Shown piece after piece: positions 1-12,637 of a DNA stretch of 64,000 nucleotides. Source of the stretch: Fasciola hepatica (lineage: Eukaryota; Platyhelminthes; Trematoda; Plagiorchiida; Fasciolidae); NCBI GenBank assembly GCA_948099385.1, contig CANUEZ040000180.1, positions 1,562,501 to 1,626,500 of the forward strand, written 5' to 3'. The translations under genes were made by a program, and so were the position numbers. Position 1 is the first letter of the stretch. Every line of letters begins with the position of its first letter. The notes beneath the pieces are model-generated. The model had not been told where the DNA came from, searched no databases, and saw only the letters and a program-made list of their open reading frames with translations.

Positions 1-301
1 TGATGGGTTACAGAGTGACGGTTCATCCCTTCATAGCTATATCGTCACCCCTTTGAGTGAACAACGTCCCATGAGAAACTACGAACATGTATGGAGCTTC
101 GGTTCATCGGCCAGTAGTGGATAGTGTCAGCAGAAGTTTCTGCGTTAACAAAGATCCCGGCTCGTGTTTCCAAGGTGTGACCAATTTTCGGCAGTAAGAC
201 TCATGGACGGGGGTAACAAAATTCCTGTACGAGAGTGAATAGGGCTGGCATTTTTACGAAAAGAAACCACTTCTTGGATCAGAAACGGTCGTAACGACCG
301 G
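1..301. other. unassigned DNA
   Basis: No coding similarity, RNA gene or repeat was recognised here before the first R1 copy. Confidence 0.4.
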
Positions 302-640
302 TTGTGGAGAATCCTCCCGGAAACATTGCAGTTTCTTGTTCTCTTGAAATCACTCGCTCAATTACACTATTGGCTTGTTTTTACGCACTGTATGTTTTCT
401 TGGACGTCCAGCTCGCTACTCTGTCACATTCTATTCTGGACCTGTGTGATGCAAGTGTTTTTGTCTCGCAAGCCGGAATTTGGTTTTCGTCTCCTTAGTC
501 CCTGCGGTTGCATAATTGAGGTTCGTATATGTTTCATGTAGTTGCTCATTTGATAATCTAGTATCGTAGAATTTCATGGATTATCGCTTTCCGATGTCCG
601 TAACAGTCTCGAAGTTGGCCGCGTGTTGCTCGAAGGCTCC
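302..640 (+). repeat. dispersed repeat R1, copy a
   Basis: Diverged copy of a roughly 340-bp repeat seen four times in this window, all in the same orientation (near 302, 2850, 12638 and 20313). The copies share a start resembling GTGGAAAATCCTTC and, about 220-240 bp later, a block GAGGTT(T/C)GTATAT followed by a GTA(C/T)CGTAGAA-type block and TTGCTCGA near the end. The short reading frames over it do not resemble any protein. Its class (SINE, MITE or LINE tail) cannot be settled from four diverged copies. Confidence 0.45.
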
Positions 641-975
641 TCACAATGGAGACCAGGGGGGCTTCAGTGATAGTGGCAGCCACTGAACCTATATCTACCT
701 TGTCAAGGATTGTTAGATTTTCCTCCTCGATGAAGACGCTTTGATCGCCAGGATGGTTGGCCAGATTTAAGTGACATTTTTCGATCACGAATGATGTCCA
801 TCCATTCAGCCGTGTATGTGTGGGTCCAAAAAATCCAGATGGGCTGCAACCCATTTACAGAGTATGATCTGCCTAGGATGATACCACTCTAGGCCTTCTT
901 CAGGGGAATCCCTGAGGGGCATGATGAAGCTACAAAAGGACATCATTCCAAAAGAGCTGCTTTAAATCTGTAAAC
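641..975. other. unassigned DNA
   Basis: Between R1 copy a and the BEL/Pao relic. No similarity was recognised. It could be decayed upstream pol of the BEL/Pao element, but I could not read one. Confidence 0.3.
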
Positions 976-2230
976 ATGAAACTTGTGGATGGACCACTAA
1001 GGGCGGGTGTTAGGCTGACAATTTGTCGCCTGATTTTTGACTTAAATCATCCCAACTTGATAACAGCCCGGCAGTCCGCGATGGACTCGGTGATTCAGCA
1101 CATACGTGTCTTGGAGGGGCAAGCCGGGAAAGCCACCTGGAGGGTCATTCGAAAGCGGTTTTGGATACCGATTTGGCGGGTGACCGTGAAACGGGTGATC
1201 CGACATTATGCACTGTAGAGGAGCCAAGGCCGTCGAGGGCCAACAATATGTGGCTCCTCTGGGGTGGTACAGCATGACGTTGGAGGGGTTGTCTTTTAGC
1301 AACGTAGGACTTGGTTCTTTCAGGCTCCCGTGGGTCAGGTGAGGGAAGAAGATACAAAAGAGATACTGGCTCACCATGGCAGGCGTGAAGTCCCGGACAA
1401 TATATTTGGAAGTTTCTCTTTCGGTGTCCACTGTCTCTGCCCTCGGGGCCCTATAGCGCTTTACCAGCAGAAAGGGCGTACCACCGGATAGTTGGTCCCA
1501 CAAGGAGCCAAATTTTGTGGGCTCCCGACGAAAACTGTAGGGTTGGCATGAAAGTATAAACCCAGATCAGCTGCAGAATCAAACCGTGGCAATGAAATCC
1601 GATGGCACTTGACCCGCTGCAGAGCAGTCACCACGGCGGGGCGTTGGAACGTTTGACTGGGCCCACCAGAACGATACTGCTGCGGCTAATTGAACAGTAA
1701 CCGCCAGACGATGAAAAACTAGGCAGCCTGATGAATGAAGTCGAGAGACTCTTGAAATGTGGCCCAGCAGTTCCAATATCGTCCAGCTACCCCACCCATT
1801 TGGCGCCTACCCCGAGCTATCTGGTGATTTCAACTTCAAGCTTTGGAATCCAAGGGCAGGCTAGCCTCAGTGAAAGCTACCTACACGGACGGGAACGGGC
1901 GAATTACTAGGCTACTGGGTTTCGCAAGAGATGGCTGCAGGAACACCTACCTATCCTGCAAACCAGACAAAAAAGGCTAACCAAAGAGAGACCATTCAAA
2001 GTTAGTGACTCGGTAATGATCTCCGACGATTAAGCTCACTTAAGAACATGGCGTTTGGATGTTTCCGCGGAGGCCATTTGCAGTTTTGACGGGCTGACAA
2101 GAATGGGTAAGTTTAAGGCCGCCAATTGAAAGATGATTTACGACGTGCTCTGTATCTGTCCTTTGGAAGGTGAAGAAGGACCAACTGACGCCACGGATTC
2201 GGTGGCCCAATAGCGCTCAACTGAAAATTT
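976..2230 (+). pseudogene. BEL/Pao-type integrase relic
   Basis: Decayed integrase end of a BEL/Pao LTR retrotransposon. At 1060-1215 the translation has the zinc-finger neighbourhood of Pao integrases, with RKRFWI followed by TVKRVIR. From about 1370, in changing frames, it reads like the catalytic core (AGVKSRTIYLEVSLS, then a KEPNFVG block around 1500). From about 1610 it reads like the C-terminal part (HHGGALERL, then LLPILQTRQK-like and ERPFKVSD near 1990). Stops and frameshifts occur throughout, so it is not functional. No LTRs were identified. Calling the superfamily rests on the order of these blocks; the element name is unknown. Confidence 0.6.
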
Positions 2231-2849
2231 CAGTCTAAGCACCAATCGCTCGCAATTGTATCAAGGCACCCATTTGTATGTTGACAATTCTTCACACTTG
2301 TGCACAAACACATCCCCACTGGTTAACGAACATATTATCAGGACGTTTATTACCGAATTTCAGATCATTAAAATGTTCTGAGTGCTCAACTATCCAGCGC
2401 CGTCCACGAGACCGTTCTACGAACCGTAACTGTTGTTTTCACACACACAAGTCCAGTCGCACTAGCTCGCAAACATGAAACGCTGTTTCGCCTCACACTT
2501 CCACAGCAGCACAATAATGTCTTACGATTTCTCTTTTTGTTATTGACGAAAACGATTCCATATATGGTCTACATAGAGGTTTCTTTGTACGTACACATTT
2601 ATGACTGCTTTCGCAAAGATAGTGCATGGACTTCGAGTCTCCGCACACCTTCTCCTTTCACGTCTTCGGTCAAGATGAGGCTCTTCAGGACAATGCGGAG
2701 AAACATTTCCTCGGCTTAGCCACCGGATCACTTGCGACCGAGCGTATGCGAGTAGATTCCGGAGGTCAGCATAGAAGCGGCATGCACCAACAGCGAGGCC
2801 TAGGTAGGTAAGGAGGATCAATACCTTTAACCCAAACTCTTGACTGTGA
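2231..2849. other. unassigned DNA
   Basis: Short frames only; nothing recognised. It may contain the 3' end of the decayed BEL/Pao element. Confidence 0.3.
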
Positions 2850-3240
2850 TAGGATCGGAGGGATTTTGGTGGGCGCTTTTAAGACCAGCTGTGGAAAATC
2901 CTTCAAAGGCACCATAACATCGTGATTCCTTGGAGTTGATCACTTACATATATCACTTTCATGTTTCGTACAGCTTACGCTTCTATGAACCAACTTCGTT
3001 TATTCGCACCCAATGCGTTGCCATGCCATATCCTATCTTGGATCTGCTTGACTGCCGTGTTTGTCCGTCACACGCCGTGAACTTGGTTCCCGTTTCCGAG
3101 TCGGTGCATTCACACACTTGAGGTTGAATATATTTTATGATGTTGTCCATCCAATAATTCAGTATCGTAGAAGCTACGGATCATTTTTGTTTTGGTTTCG
3201 AGATTCACAAGAATTTGGCTGCGTATTGCTAAAAGCGTGT
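2850..3240 (+). repeat. dispersed repeat R1, copy b
   Basis: Second R1 copy. It begins near a GGAGGGATTTTGGT block shared with copy c, has the GTGGAAAATCCTTC block at about 2890, and the GAGGTT...GTATCGTAGAAGCTAC block at 3120-3175. It ends near 3240 with a TTGCTAAAAGCG block matching TTGCTCGAAGG of copy a. No coding capacity was recognised. Confidence 0.45.
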
Positions 3241-4269
3241 TTCGTGCTCTACTATCACTGTTACGTCGCTACCGGCCACCACAATCGCCCTTGCTACTTG
3301 TCCATAACTGACTTTTCACCGTGTTCCTGTCCAGATGTCCGCACTTCGTACTGGCCCTATCATAAATTATCCAATTCAAGGACCGAATACCTTTTTTTGC
3401 CATTTTAGTCGACTCCGCTCTAGTACTCTTCCCTACCGGATTATTTGGCCATCTTCCACGTGACCAAGGCCTTTGAAACGCTGCCATCCTGGCTCGTACT
3501 GGCCTTTAATCTTTTGCTGGTACGGTATCCTAAAGTCCCATTTTACTTTATCTCTGTAGTTCACCCTCGTATCCATTTTCGAGTTCTCTTTTTGTACTTC
3601 TGTTCCTCTTTCAGCCCGCTATGGACTCTCCATCCCGCGTCACGTGTCTGCCTTCTTTCTTTCCTAAACAAGAAATATAACGGCCCCCCACCAAGAGCTT
3701 GTTTTCAAAGCCTTCAGCCCTGTAAGCCAGACACAGATGGTTTTGTGCAGTTCGCCCCCAAAGTAAATTGCAAAGGCCATCGGCTTCGAATTGGCTCGCC
3801 CAGCGAAAACCCACCCCACTAGCTGGTCTTTATTAGTGGCTTACGACAACCGGCCAGAGCTGACCTCTGCATGCTACTTTAGGCCTTCATTGATCAGAAC
3901 TCGGCCACCAAGCCGCCCGAACTGGTGAACCAATGCAACCGCTCAGACAGTCCCAGCTCCAGTTTGGCTCTTATCAAACAGCTCGGCCGGGCCTCTCACT
4001 CTATTGCTAGGCTTTCCGGATACAGCAATCTCCCTGGGTCGCGAATGCCGGCTCCATCGGGCAACCGTTTTCTCAAGCCAGCGTAACGGTTCCGACGCTG
4101 TGGGTCACGGCTTTTTTGCCGTTGTCGTCATTTTCGGAGCAACCGTTGTCAAAGCCGCTGAAGCTACGGTTACAAGGACCGCCACTGCCCAAACCGTGAA
4201 GATGAAGAATCCAAGACGCCGTCAGTCCAACCTTTTGACGTCCGGTCAAAATGTCTCGTGACAACCATC
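3241..4269. other. unassigned DNA, possibly decayed gag
   Basis: Lies directly upstream of the Gypsy protease relic, so it is where gag would be expected. I could not recognise a capsid or a zinc knuckle in any frame. The + frame at 3445-3822 is long but matches nothing I know. Confidence 0.3.
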
Positions 4270-7110
4270 AAATTGATCGTCGATGAGGGCTGAATGTGTG
4301 TCACTGTGGATGTCAACCAAGAGTACACCAGGCTCCAACTGGACACCACCTCCGCCATCACACTGATCTCGCTTGAAACTTGGCGGTCCCTTGGCCCCCG
4401 CATCGAAGGTGTCGTCGTTATCTAGGACTAGTGCATGCGGTGGAATCCTCCGTCTATCTGGAGAGCTAAACTGCACGGTACAGTTCCGCAGAGCATCCAC
4501 CCGCGGCGTGCGCTACTAGAATCACGGTGGTCTCAACCCCGTGGGCGCTGACTGGATGGATGAACTCGGACCGGCCGAGTTCTCCGTGAAGACTATTTGC
4601 AATTTCGTCGAGTCACTTGGGACTCCGACCAATTTGGCCACTGACGTCATTGAACTGTTCAATCCTGTCTCCCGGTACGGCCTTAGCCTCTGAACACCTA
4701 CTCAAGGCACAGTAAAACTTCGACCTGTAGCTAATTCGGTTTTCCGACCAAGGTGCCCGGTACCATAGGCTGCTCTTCCACTGGTAGTTGGCGAACCGAA
4801 ACTCCTGGAAGACCCAGAAATACTACTTTGCGTGACACACGTTATGAGGGCCGCTCTCATAGCTGTAGTAAAGTAGCCCACAAGCCCAGCCGTATCTGTG
4901 CCAACCGTTTCACTGGCCTAAGCGACTCCCCGGACCGACACGTCCTCTCACCGCCGACTCCAGAAGACCTGTCTACAGTGCCTAATGGACGAACGTGCTT
5001 TACGATACTGGACCTTTCGGAGGCATAAATGCAGGTCGGGGTGGCCAAGTATTCTTCAGAACTTTTGGCTGTCGACGAGCACGGTAGACTTTATGATTTC
5101 ATCCGCTTGCTCCTCAGGGTAAAGACTGCTCTCGCCATATTTAAACAAACTATGGACATCTTGACCTCGGATTTACCAGGCAAGGCCGCATACCTGCACG
5201 ATATCATAAAGGCTGACAGTTCTGTGCTCGAACTAAGGGATCGCCTTGTCGCAGTGCTACATCGCACGCAGCACAGAGAGGTTTCCGGCTGAGACCTCTT
5301 AAGTGCCAATCTTTCCTGAACACTATCAAATACCTGGGTCCCGTGCTCAATGTGCATGGCTTTCATCCGGACCTTCAGAACATCAGCGCTATCAGGGAGA
5401 TGAGAGCCCCATGGAAAATGCCTAACCTTCGCTCATTTTGGGGGATAATCGGCTGCTACAGCAAGTTCCTACCCACACCGCACGATGTTTGCGCGTCAAT
5501 TATGGCCTTCAAAATAGACTCTCCGTGGAATTTGTCCCCGAAGCTCCGCCAAGCTTTTGATAAACCGAAGTCCATGCTTTCTTCCAAGCTGCGACTAGCT
5601 CCCTAGGACACAAAGCCGCCCATCGTGGTAACTGCCGAGGTCTCCGGCTTCGGCATTGGCGCAGCCATTTACAGATGTTCCTGGACAGGCCAGAAAAGCC
5701 TACTGCTCTTGCATCCCGCAAGCTTATACAGGCCAGAATGAGCTATGGGCAAGTTAGAAAACGAGGCACTGGCCATTATTTTTGCCCTCCAATCACTTGG
5801 CAAGCTCTTTTTCGGCAAGGATTTCACCCTGATCATGTAAAGCTAGTCACAGTGTCCAGTTTTGCGTCCCACTAAGGTGTCCTGGTCCGTTACACAAATC
5901 GGCTAGTACGCTGGCCAACCATCTTCCCAGGTTATGATTTTCACCTCCGACACCAACCAAACACTGCTTCCGGCCAGGTTGACGAACTATCCCGCCCCAA
6001 TCCGGAGAGCCTTTCGGATGACTAGGATGCTTCAATCACGCACAGTAACCTCGAAGATGGTATCTCCCTCCACTTAGCTGACAGTGTTTCGGCCCCGCCT
6101 GTGACCTCCGCCGACATCCTTTCCATTACTGACCGGAGCTCTACCTCGGGCGACGCCGTCAAATCTGCCCACTCCTCGTGGCCACCGATCTGCTTCACAG
6201 GTGAGCTGGACCACTTGCGTCGCCAAAACCTGTCTTCTACCCCGGAGAAACCTTGCCTGAGGTAAGCAGAGCGTACTGTAATCGCAAAGTCATCTTGACG
6301 CGTCGTTTTACGTCAATCTTACACAGGTCACCCAGGCGTCGCTCGGATGAAGTCCGTCACCCGCCGTTATGCTTAATAGCCCAGTATGAGCGCCCACTTC
6401 GAAGCAGTCGTCGCTATTGTTCTAGAAGTCGGCAAGTCCTTAAGTCGCCCCCGCGCCAAACATCTGCATCCTGGCCCACCACACAGCCCCATCGGTCTAG
6501 TTTCCATGTAGACTTTGTGGGGTCTATCGGTGGTGCAATACATCCCGTCCTTGTATGCGCTTTTTCAAGCGGCCTGAGGTCTAACCAATGACACCTGATA
6601 TAACTCTAACTACCATCGACATCCTTCGGGTGATTTTCTCCAGCCATGACCCCCCGGATCTGCTTATCACAGAAGATAGCTCACGACTTGCTTCCGTGCC
6701 GTTGGACAAATTCTGCAAAGACGGTGAAGCTCAACTCGTCTCTTCACCGCCCCACCACCCACGGTCCAACGGACAAGCAGAGCGGTTCGTTGACACTTTC
6801 AAACGGGCGCTCCGCAGATCGCACTGGGAGGGGCAGATGCGGGAATCGTTGGGAGCTTCCTCCTCATGTATAGAACCACCCTTAATCCAGCTAGTCTGGG
6901 AGGTCAGTCATCCTCTGAGGCTTTACTTAATAGAAAGATGCCAACAATGTACCAGGATCTACTCCCAACAGCAGTTCAACCCGTAGCCACAGAAGGAAAA
7001 GGACCTCCCGCTGGAAGCTTGGTTTATGCACGCGACTTCCGGCTGGAAAATAAAATTAGTGTGAAGTGGTGGTGGCTCGGCGGATGGGTCAATTACCTGT
7101 GAAGTAAACA
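4270..7110 (+). pseudogene. decayed Gypsy pol (protease-RT-RNase H-integrase)
   Basis: Relic of a Ty3/Gypsy pol of the type usually annotated as K02A2.6-like. The order of blocks is canonical. Protease-like LQLDTTSAITLIS lies near 4340 (canonical D-T-[GA]-[SA] altered) and GGILRLSGELNCTVQF near 4440. RT follows with CFTILDLSEA at about 5000, then RVKTALAIF and AYLHDII in place of YxDD at about 5190. The RT thumb is near 5390 (NLRSFWGIIGCY) and RNase H lies in 5600-5960. Integrase has FHVDFVGSIGG at about 6505 and SPPHHPRSNGQAERFV near 6745, then PASLGGQSSSEALL and VYARDFRL. Many stops and frame changes break it, so the catalytic aspartates are not all kept in one frame. No LTRs were seen. Confidence 0.75.
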
Positions 7111-9956
7111 CCGTAGGCGGAACGTGGGTGCCCTGCCAGGTCTAACTATGCAACGGGTGAAAGATGGATAGAGGTTAAGACGAAGAAACACATCAATTAC
7201 CTTTAGGCATACCATAGAACCCATTGCAGATGCCAAGAGTCACCAAAACCGAAGTTAAGCCACGCTTTTCCCTATAAGTTAGACAGGTCGACAGAGATGC
7301 CCAGAGCGGCCGTTGCACTTTGTTCCCGGTAAGAAAAATACAATCAAATTCATGGAGAGGTGGTATTAGGCAAATGCTTTTTCCCGCAAGGGGATGCCGA
7401 GGAATTCGAACCTGCGGTTGGTTTCACCCACCTAGCATCTTTTCTGAAATGATCGATAATAATTTTGAATTTCGATGGGGCTAGGTTATGCTTGACGCAA
7501 AACGGTACAACAAGCCCTCGCTGGAGCGAGCTGTGTTCTTTTAACCTTCAAGGTCACACAAATTGTATATGAGCAGCGAAGTGGCAAGGTACGGTCGCCT
7601 CCGGTTCAGCACCAGTTTTAAGGCTGACCTAAAGGTCTTGTGTGCTATGTTCTTCCTTGCCTGCTCGAACTAACTTGGGATGGATTGCCGGTAGTGGTAT
7701 GGAAGTCAGGAGTCCACACACTACTAGTCGAGCTTTGTTCCGTGGGGATCGGTAACACAAGGATGTAGGATTCGAAGAATTTTCTAGCCTCTTAGTTGAC
7801 AATAATTAGGCGTAATGTGCCCGAGGTTCAGTGGGAGTATAGGCAATTTAAAGGAACCATTAGAGGCGCGAACGATCCTCGGCTGGACAATTCTGGTAAA
7901 GCTGACGAAAGAAGTTCAGCAGTCAGCACCAGTTAATTCTTTAGCGGTTACTGAAAGGAAGGTCTATGCTAAACAGGCTCCTTTTTCGATTTAGCGGCCT
8001 ATCTCAGAATGGAGGACTTCTCTGAAAACAGCATAAACCGTTGCTCTCAGTGGTGAATTCGAAGACAACATCGCGACAGGCAGCTCGAATTCGCCCTTCC
8101 CAAGTGATAGCTGGCAAAACACCCATTAAGAAGCCGAGAATTGACCCAAAAGCGTCTGATGTATCTCAGAAGCAAAACGTTCCCGAGAAACCCAATTGAA
8201 ACCTTTATAACGGCAGGTCATGCAATGCAGTATGGAACCAGTCTACAGCGAAGCAGCTTGCGGTACCTTGACGGAGCTGCAAGAAAGCCAATGCAGCAAA
8301 CCGCTTTTCGCCAAAGCAACAGTTACTGAGCTGAATCCACTCTCCGTAAAAGGAATCATAATGACGGTATTGTTATTGTGTTTCCACGTAGCGGGAATTT
8401 CGAAAGGGTGCTGGGCACAAGTGGTTGGAGCCTAGCGTGTTCGACGGATCTTCCAGTCAGGCTAAGTCAGGGCGAATTGAGGGCGCTTTCGAAGCATCAG
8501 ACGGGTTCACTTACTCGTAAAAGGAAATAGTGTTGAGTACTTTGACGAATGGAAAAAAAACCACGTAAAAAGGGATTAAAAAGCCTGCAGGCCGCTTTGT
8601 GCTGGGTAATTCAGCGGTTTATTTCATTTTGTCCTCCACGTTATCAGTCGACGTATTTTCATGAACGCTAGCAACGGTATATTGGGGTTTAACTTTCTGT
8701 ACAATTTGCGCAAAGGTAGAAGTGGAATTCGTAAAAATTTCATTTGCACGGTTCAGGTGGGACTTATTATAATATTAATAATTGTATATTTCGGATGCGC
8801 CCTAAACATGCTAGAATGCATGATCAGATGATTATAGTGATGCCGGAATGACAATTCACAAAAGAGTACAACACGTGCATGCAGAGTATCAGAGAGAGTG
8901 TTGCAGTGAACTAAAACCGTAGTTGTGCCCGGCAAATTTGAAGTTCAGGGTCGAATGATATCAGTTGGTCTGGAGTACATGCATAAGTGGTATATGAAAT
9001 AATTACCACTAGTAGAAATTCAAACATATTCAAAGGATATGTTTTTGGTGCGCTACAGAATATGAGGCATATGGATAGAAATCTCGTCGAAGCGTTCGGT
9101 GAATTATTCACTTTGCCACAGGTATGTCAAAAAGTATTAACATGGAAATATTTCAGTCTGCAAAGATGGTAGTATATAAAAAGGTGGCTGTATACTGGAG
9201 GAATCATTTATGTGGCAAACAATTGCGTATTTCTTGGGAGGGAGACTACCAGAATGATGGTGGCAGGGAACGGCCGGAGGAAAACAGGTGAGCGTGCGGC
9301 AAATTGTTAATTTTATGTAGGGTTGGTATGAAATGTCAAAGCGGAAGTGGAAGACTAATCAATATTGACCGTGTGGTTACATCCATTATACAGGTGTTCA
9401 GTTCTGCGAGAGGAAAGGTAAAGTAATCCACGGATAAGTGTACGTCAATAGATGAACGCTGTGTGGAGTGTACCATGCAAAAATGACAGATCAATAAAAC
9501 TGCCCAGGCATATCGCGGAAAGCGGCAGTGGATCAACGAATATAGAAATAGAATGTATCAGACGGTACAGATAGTGGTGTGATTTAGAGGCTGGATACGG
9601 GGTCAGTTTCGGCAATATAACACGGATGCCACATCTGGTAGATCAAAGGTGTTGATAACGGTGATGGTATAGTAGGTAGACGGTGAGTGTCACATTTCTA
9701 ATGACCAATTTGACAGGTGTAACAAATGATGGGAACGGAGCGGCGATGCAGCATGGGAAGTGGATCGAAGACGTTCAATCGTGGAGGGAAAGCAGTGATC
9801 TGCAGAGCCCGAACACTCGATGCAACAGCATTGCGCTTGCGATCGGATGGACCGATGAACAGTGCAAGCAGTTACTAATTACTTCGCTGCCCACTGGAGG
9901 ACTACTGAAAGATATGTCAGCGCCGGACGTTTTTTTATCTGAAATAACTTTGTAGA
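7111..9956. other. unassigned DNA, no gene seen
   Basis: About 2.8 kb without a recognisable gene or repeat. Only short frames without similarity occur. The part from 8700 to 9650 is AT-richer than its neighbours. Decayed transposon DNA is likely but not shown. Confidence 0.35.
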
Positions 9957-10013
9957 CCCAGGCAGCACAAGGGGACACTCGACCGTCACCTGAGTGTCCC
10001 CTAGGGGACGGTC
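9957..10013 (+). repeat. putative DNA-transposon terminus with interleaved inverted repeats
   Basis: CCCAGGCAGCACAA (9957-9970) matches 13 of 14 bases with CCCAGCCAGCACAA at 46481-46494. In both places the motif is followed directly by palindromic sequence. Here GGGGACACTC (9971-9980) pairs with GAGTGTCCCC (9992-10001), and GACCGTC (9981-9987) pairs with GACGGTC (10007-10013), so the two stems interleave. The transposase gene starts about 440 bp inward. I infer this is the 5' end of that transposon; no matching 3' end was found. Confidence 0.5.
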
Positions 10014-10451
10014 GCAGGAAAGCAGTGCAATGCCCCCAAAAATAACTTTAAACTATGTAAAAACCGGAGAATCCGTCACAAATGCAAAAGATTTCGAACG
10101 AGAGTCTCTGTTAAGCCACATTTCCGAATATTTAGTAGCTTGGTCCCCATTGGATTCAGATACAGAAATCTCTAGAATCGTGAATGCCTGAGAATTCTGA
10201 ACCTAATATTATATGTTAAAAAACCATAATAAGAAAATTTTTTGGCATTTACTGTCCATGTTATAGCGTATTATAAATTTTAATGTCTTGTTTGTTTTAA
10301 TGCATTCCCATCATGGCGGCCAGTTTTTGGCGGTGGCCGGTTTATGTCGCCTCCGAGACTTCACTGCTAGACATTGCGCTGCGTGTGGTCGGTTTATAAC
10401 GTTCTTCGGACGGTCAAGCCCATTTATTTTTACTTGTCTCTTCGTCCTTAG
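10014..10451. promoter_or_regulatory. upstream region of the transposase-like gene
   Basis: Separates the putative terminus from the first ATG of the spliced transposase-like gene. No clear TATA box or other core element can be assigned. It would have to hold the promoter if the terminus at 9957 is correct. Confidence 0.25.
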
Positions 10452-11969
10452 ATGAAAAAGATGCACCCAAAATTGCGTGGCTGTTCCAGAACTACAATAT
10501 GGAGGCGCAAGAAGCAGATCGCAGTTCGCAGGGTTGATGGGGACGATTTCAACTCGTCCCTCGTATGCGATGATGGTGTAAAAAGTTAGCTGATATGAAG
10601 TTCGTTACAAAATAGCAGGCATATGTTCCGTTTCAACGAACAACGAGTCCGATAATTTAATTGATGACATCGACAGTCCTGAAGAATCGAATGCCTCATC
10701 GACAGCACTTGAGCAGCGAAAAGTCACAGCTGCTACAACCTCTACCGCTGTTAGGTAATGCACACTGGATTTCTAAATGTGGGTAGTTGTGAGAACACGA
10801 TGAGGGATAACACGTACATACCAGAGGAGTGGGAGTCAACGTTTTTGGCTGCGACTACCTCCACGAAAGGTAAGCTTTAAGGTGATCAGCAGTGTGTGCA
10901 ACAGAATCATTATTTATAGATGGAGAAGTGAAATTTACAACACCGGCCAAAATGATAACTGCCCTCACAGAAGGTATGTGAATTAATAAACCTAATTTTT
11001 CCAGCCGTTCCTTCAGCCAAGGATGTTGTGAGGCAGGCTGCTATACAAATGAAATCATCAATGGCCGACTTGCGGATTTTATTACGAGCTCTGAGACAGT
11101 TGAAGCTCGACTTGCCATTGGATCCGAGGTCGTTGTTGGGGACGCCTAGGAGAATCGAAAAGAAAAATGTTGGCGACGGCAGATACGTACATTTTGGGCT
11201 AAGTGAAACCTTGCAACGAGCCCTTGAGTGTAGACCTCTCGCACCGGACAGCTGCGTTTATATCCAGTTGCACATCGATGGTATGAGCTTGTTTCGTGGC
11301 TCATCGCACCAGTTGTGGCCCATATTGTGTCACCTCTTGGACCCTACGTCGCGAGTTTTTATCGTTGGTCTATATTATGGAATGTCCAAACCTGCCGACG
11401 TGCATCGATATTTGGAAGACTTGATACGGGAATTGGCGTCATTATTATCCCATGGCATCATTATTCTTGGAAGTGGTGTTCATTGCAGAATTGTGTTGCG
11501 GAGTGTTGTGGCAGACAATCCAGCCAAGGCAATGCTTAAGCAGGTTAAGCATCATTCTGGGTTATACAGCTGCCACAGATGCACACAACGCGGCTATTGT
11601 GTCCATCGCCGTCTCATTTTCCCTTCAACCACGGGAAGATTACGCAATGACAATGACTTTCGAAATCGTCGCCAACGTAGTCATCATACTGGAAGTTCCC
11701 CGTTCGAAGTACTACCGGTGGATATGATAGACCTGTTTCCAAACGACTACATGCACAGTGTCTGTCTTGGAATAATGCGACGATTAATCGGTCTTTGGCG
11801 TAAATCTCGTTCTGGACGTAGACCGATTTTGGATTTTAATGGTGTGCGACAGGTAAACAAACACTTGAGGACTATAGAGAAACATATGACGTGTGAATTT
11901 CCCCGCGTGTGTCGAACGCTTGAGGACATTGAATATTGGAAGGCAACAGAGTACAGGCAATGCCTGTAA
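10452..11969 (+). CDS. five-exon DNA transposase-like gene with 31-50 bp introns
   Basis: Model by eye: exons 10452-10584, 10616-10754, 10787-10869, 10920-10973 and 11005-11969. The four introns (31, 32, 50 and 31 bp) all run GT...AG, and the joined frame of 1374 nt is open for 457 codons. Exon 1 is basic (TIWRRKKQ) and exon 2 acidic (DNLIDDIDSPEE). Exon 5 carries the family core: LDPRSLLGTPR, QLHIDGMSLFRGSS, FIVGLYYGMSKP, a Cys/His block CHRCTQRGYC and PVDMIDLFPNDYMHSVCLG. This resembles transposase-domain proteins common in arthropods and other invertebrates, possibly CACTA-related; the superfamily is uncertain. The stop after EYRQCL comes before the FSAF-type C-terminal block present in the relic at 53.0-54.4 kb, so the protein is probably truncated. 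The choice of start (10452 or 10461, same frame) is open. Confidence 0.65.
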
Positions 11970-12637
11970 CTCGAGTTTCTCCGGCCTTTAGAGAAAATCA
12001 TTTGTTCACAGTTTATAGAATACCGTTGGTCACATTTCTTTCACCAAAAATAACTCCGGAACATTCTACATCATGCTGGTATCCGATCAGTTTCTGCTTT
12101 CATATTAGTTTAAATACTCTACTTCCGGCACTGGTTTTCTGAGGTGCTCTACTGTCGGAAACGGATTTCCTTTTCCATCGAGAAATTTCGTGTGTTAATT
12201 TCATGTAATTCCCTGTTTTGCGACTTTTCAACTTTGAGCTATACCTCGTTGTCACTGGAAAGTTGCATTTACGCTCAACTTCTTTGCGTATTTTTGAGGA
12301 TAAAATTACCTTGACCCGCTGTTGGAATAATTTATTATCTGCTTGAGGTATAAACCTAAGCTGGAGTAGCAAAACATCCCTTCCTTGAACGTCTGCACTC
12401 TGACTTTCTCTTCAAGTACGCGCGTCGGTCTTTTAATGAAAAGGACAATGTCAACCTGCGCGGCACGACTAGGAGTTCATTCATCATAAGTTGTGGAAAC
12501 AGTGGCTACTGTGGCAACCTGCAGTACACCCAGCCAACGCAGAAGGCTAGTCATCGCAGGCACCGAAGGTAAACTATGGCAGATAGGGCGAGAATCGTGA
12601 CCCAATCCAGAAAACTGGACAGCTACTTTCTTGGAGG
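11970..12637. other. unassigned DNA after the transposase-like gene
   Basis: The missing transposase C-terminus would be expected here, but no FSAF-like block or inverted terminal motif was found. Either the element is cut at about 11970 or its 3' part has decayed beyond recognition. Confidence 0.3.

Noticed and set aside
2500..2516. CAGCAGCACAA, similar to the transposon end motif
   Set aside because: Lacks the GCC/GGC context and the palindromic follow-on; probably chance.
7385..7425. tRNA T-arm-like sequence on the - strand (GGTTCGAATTCC)
   Set aside because: The stem does not pair and no D or anticodon arm can be folded around it.
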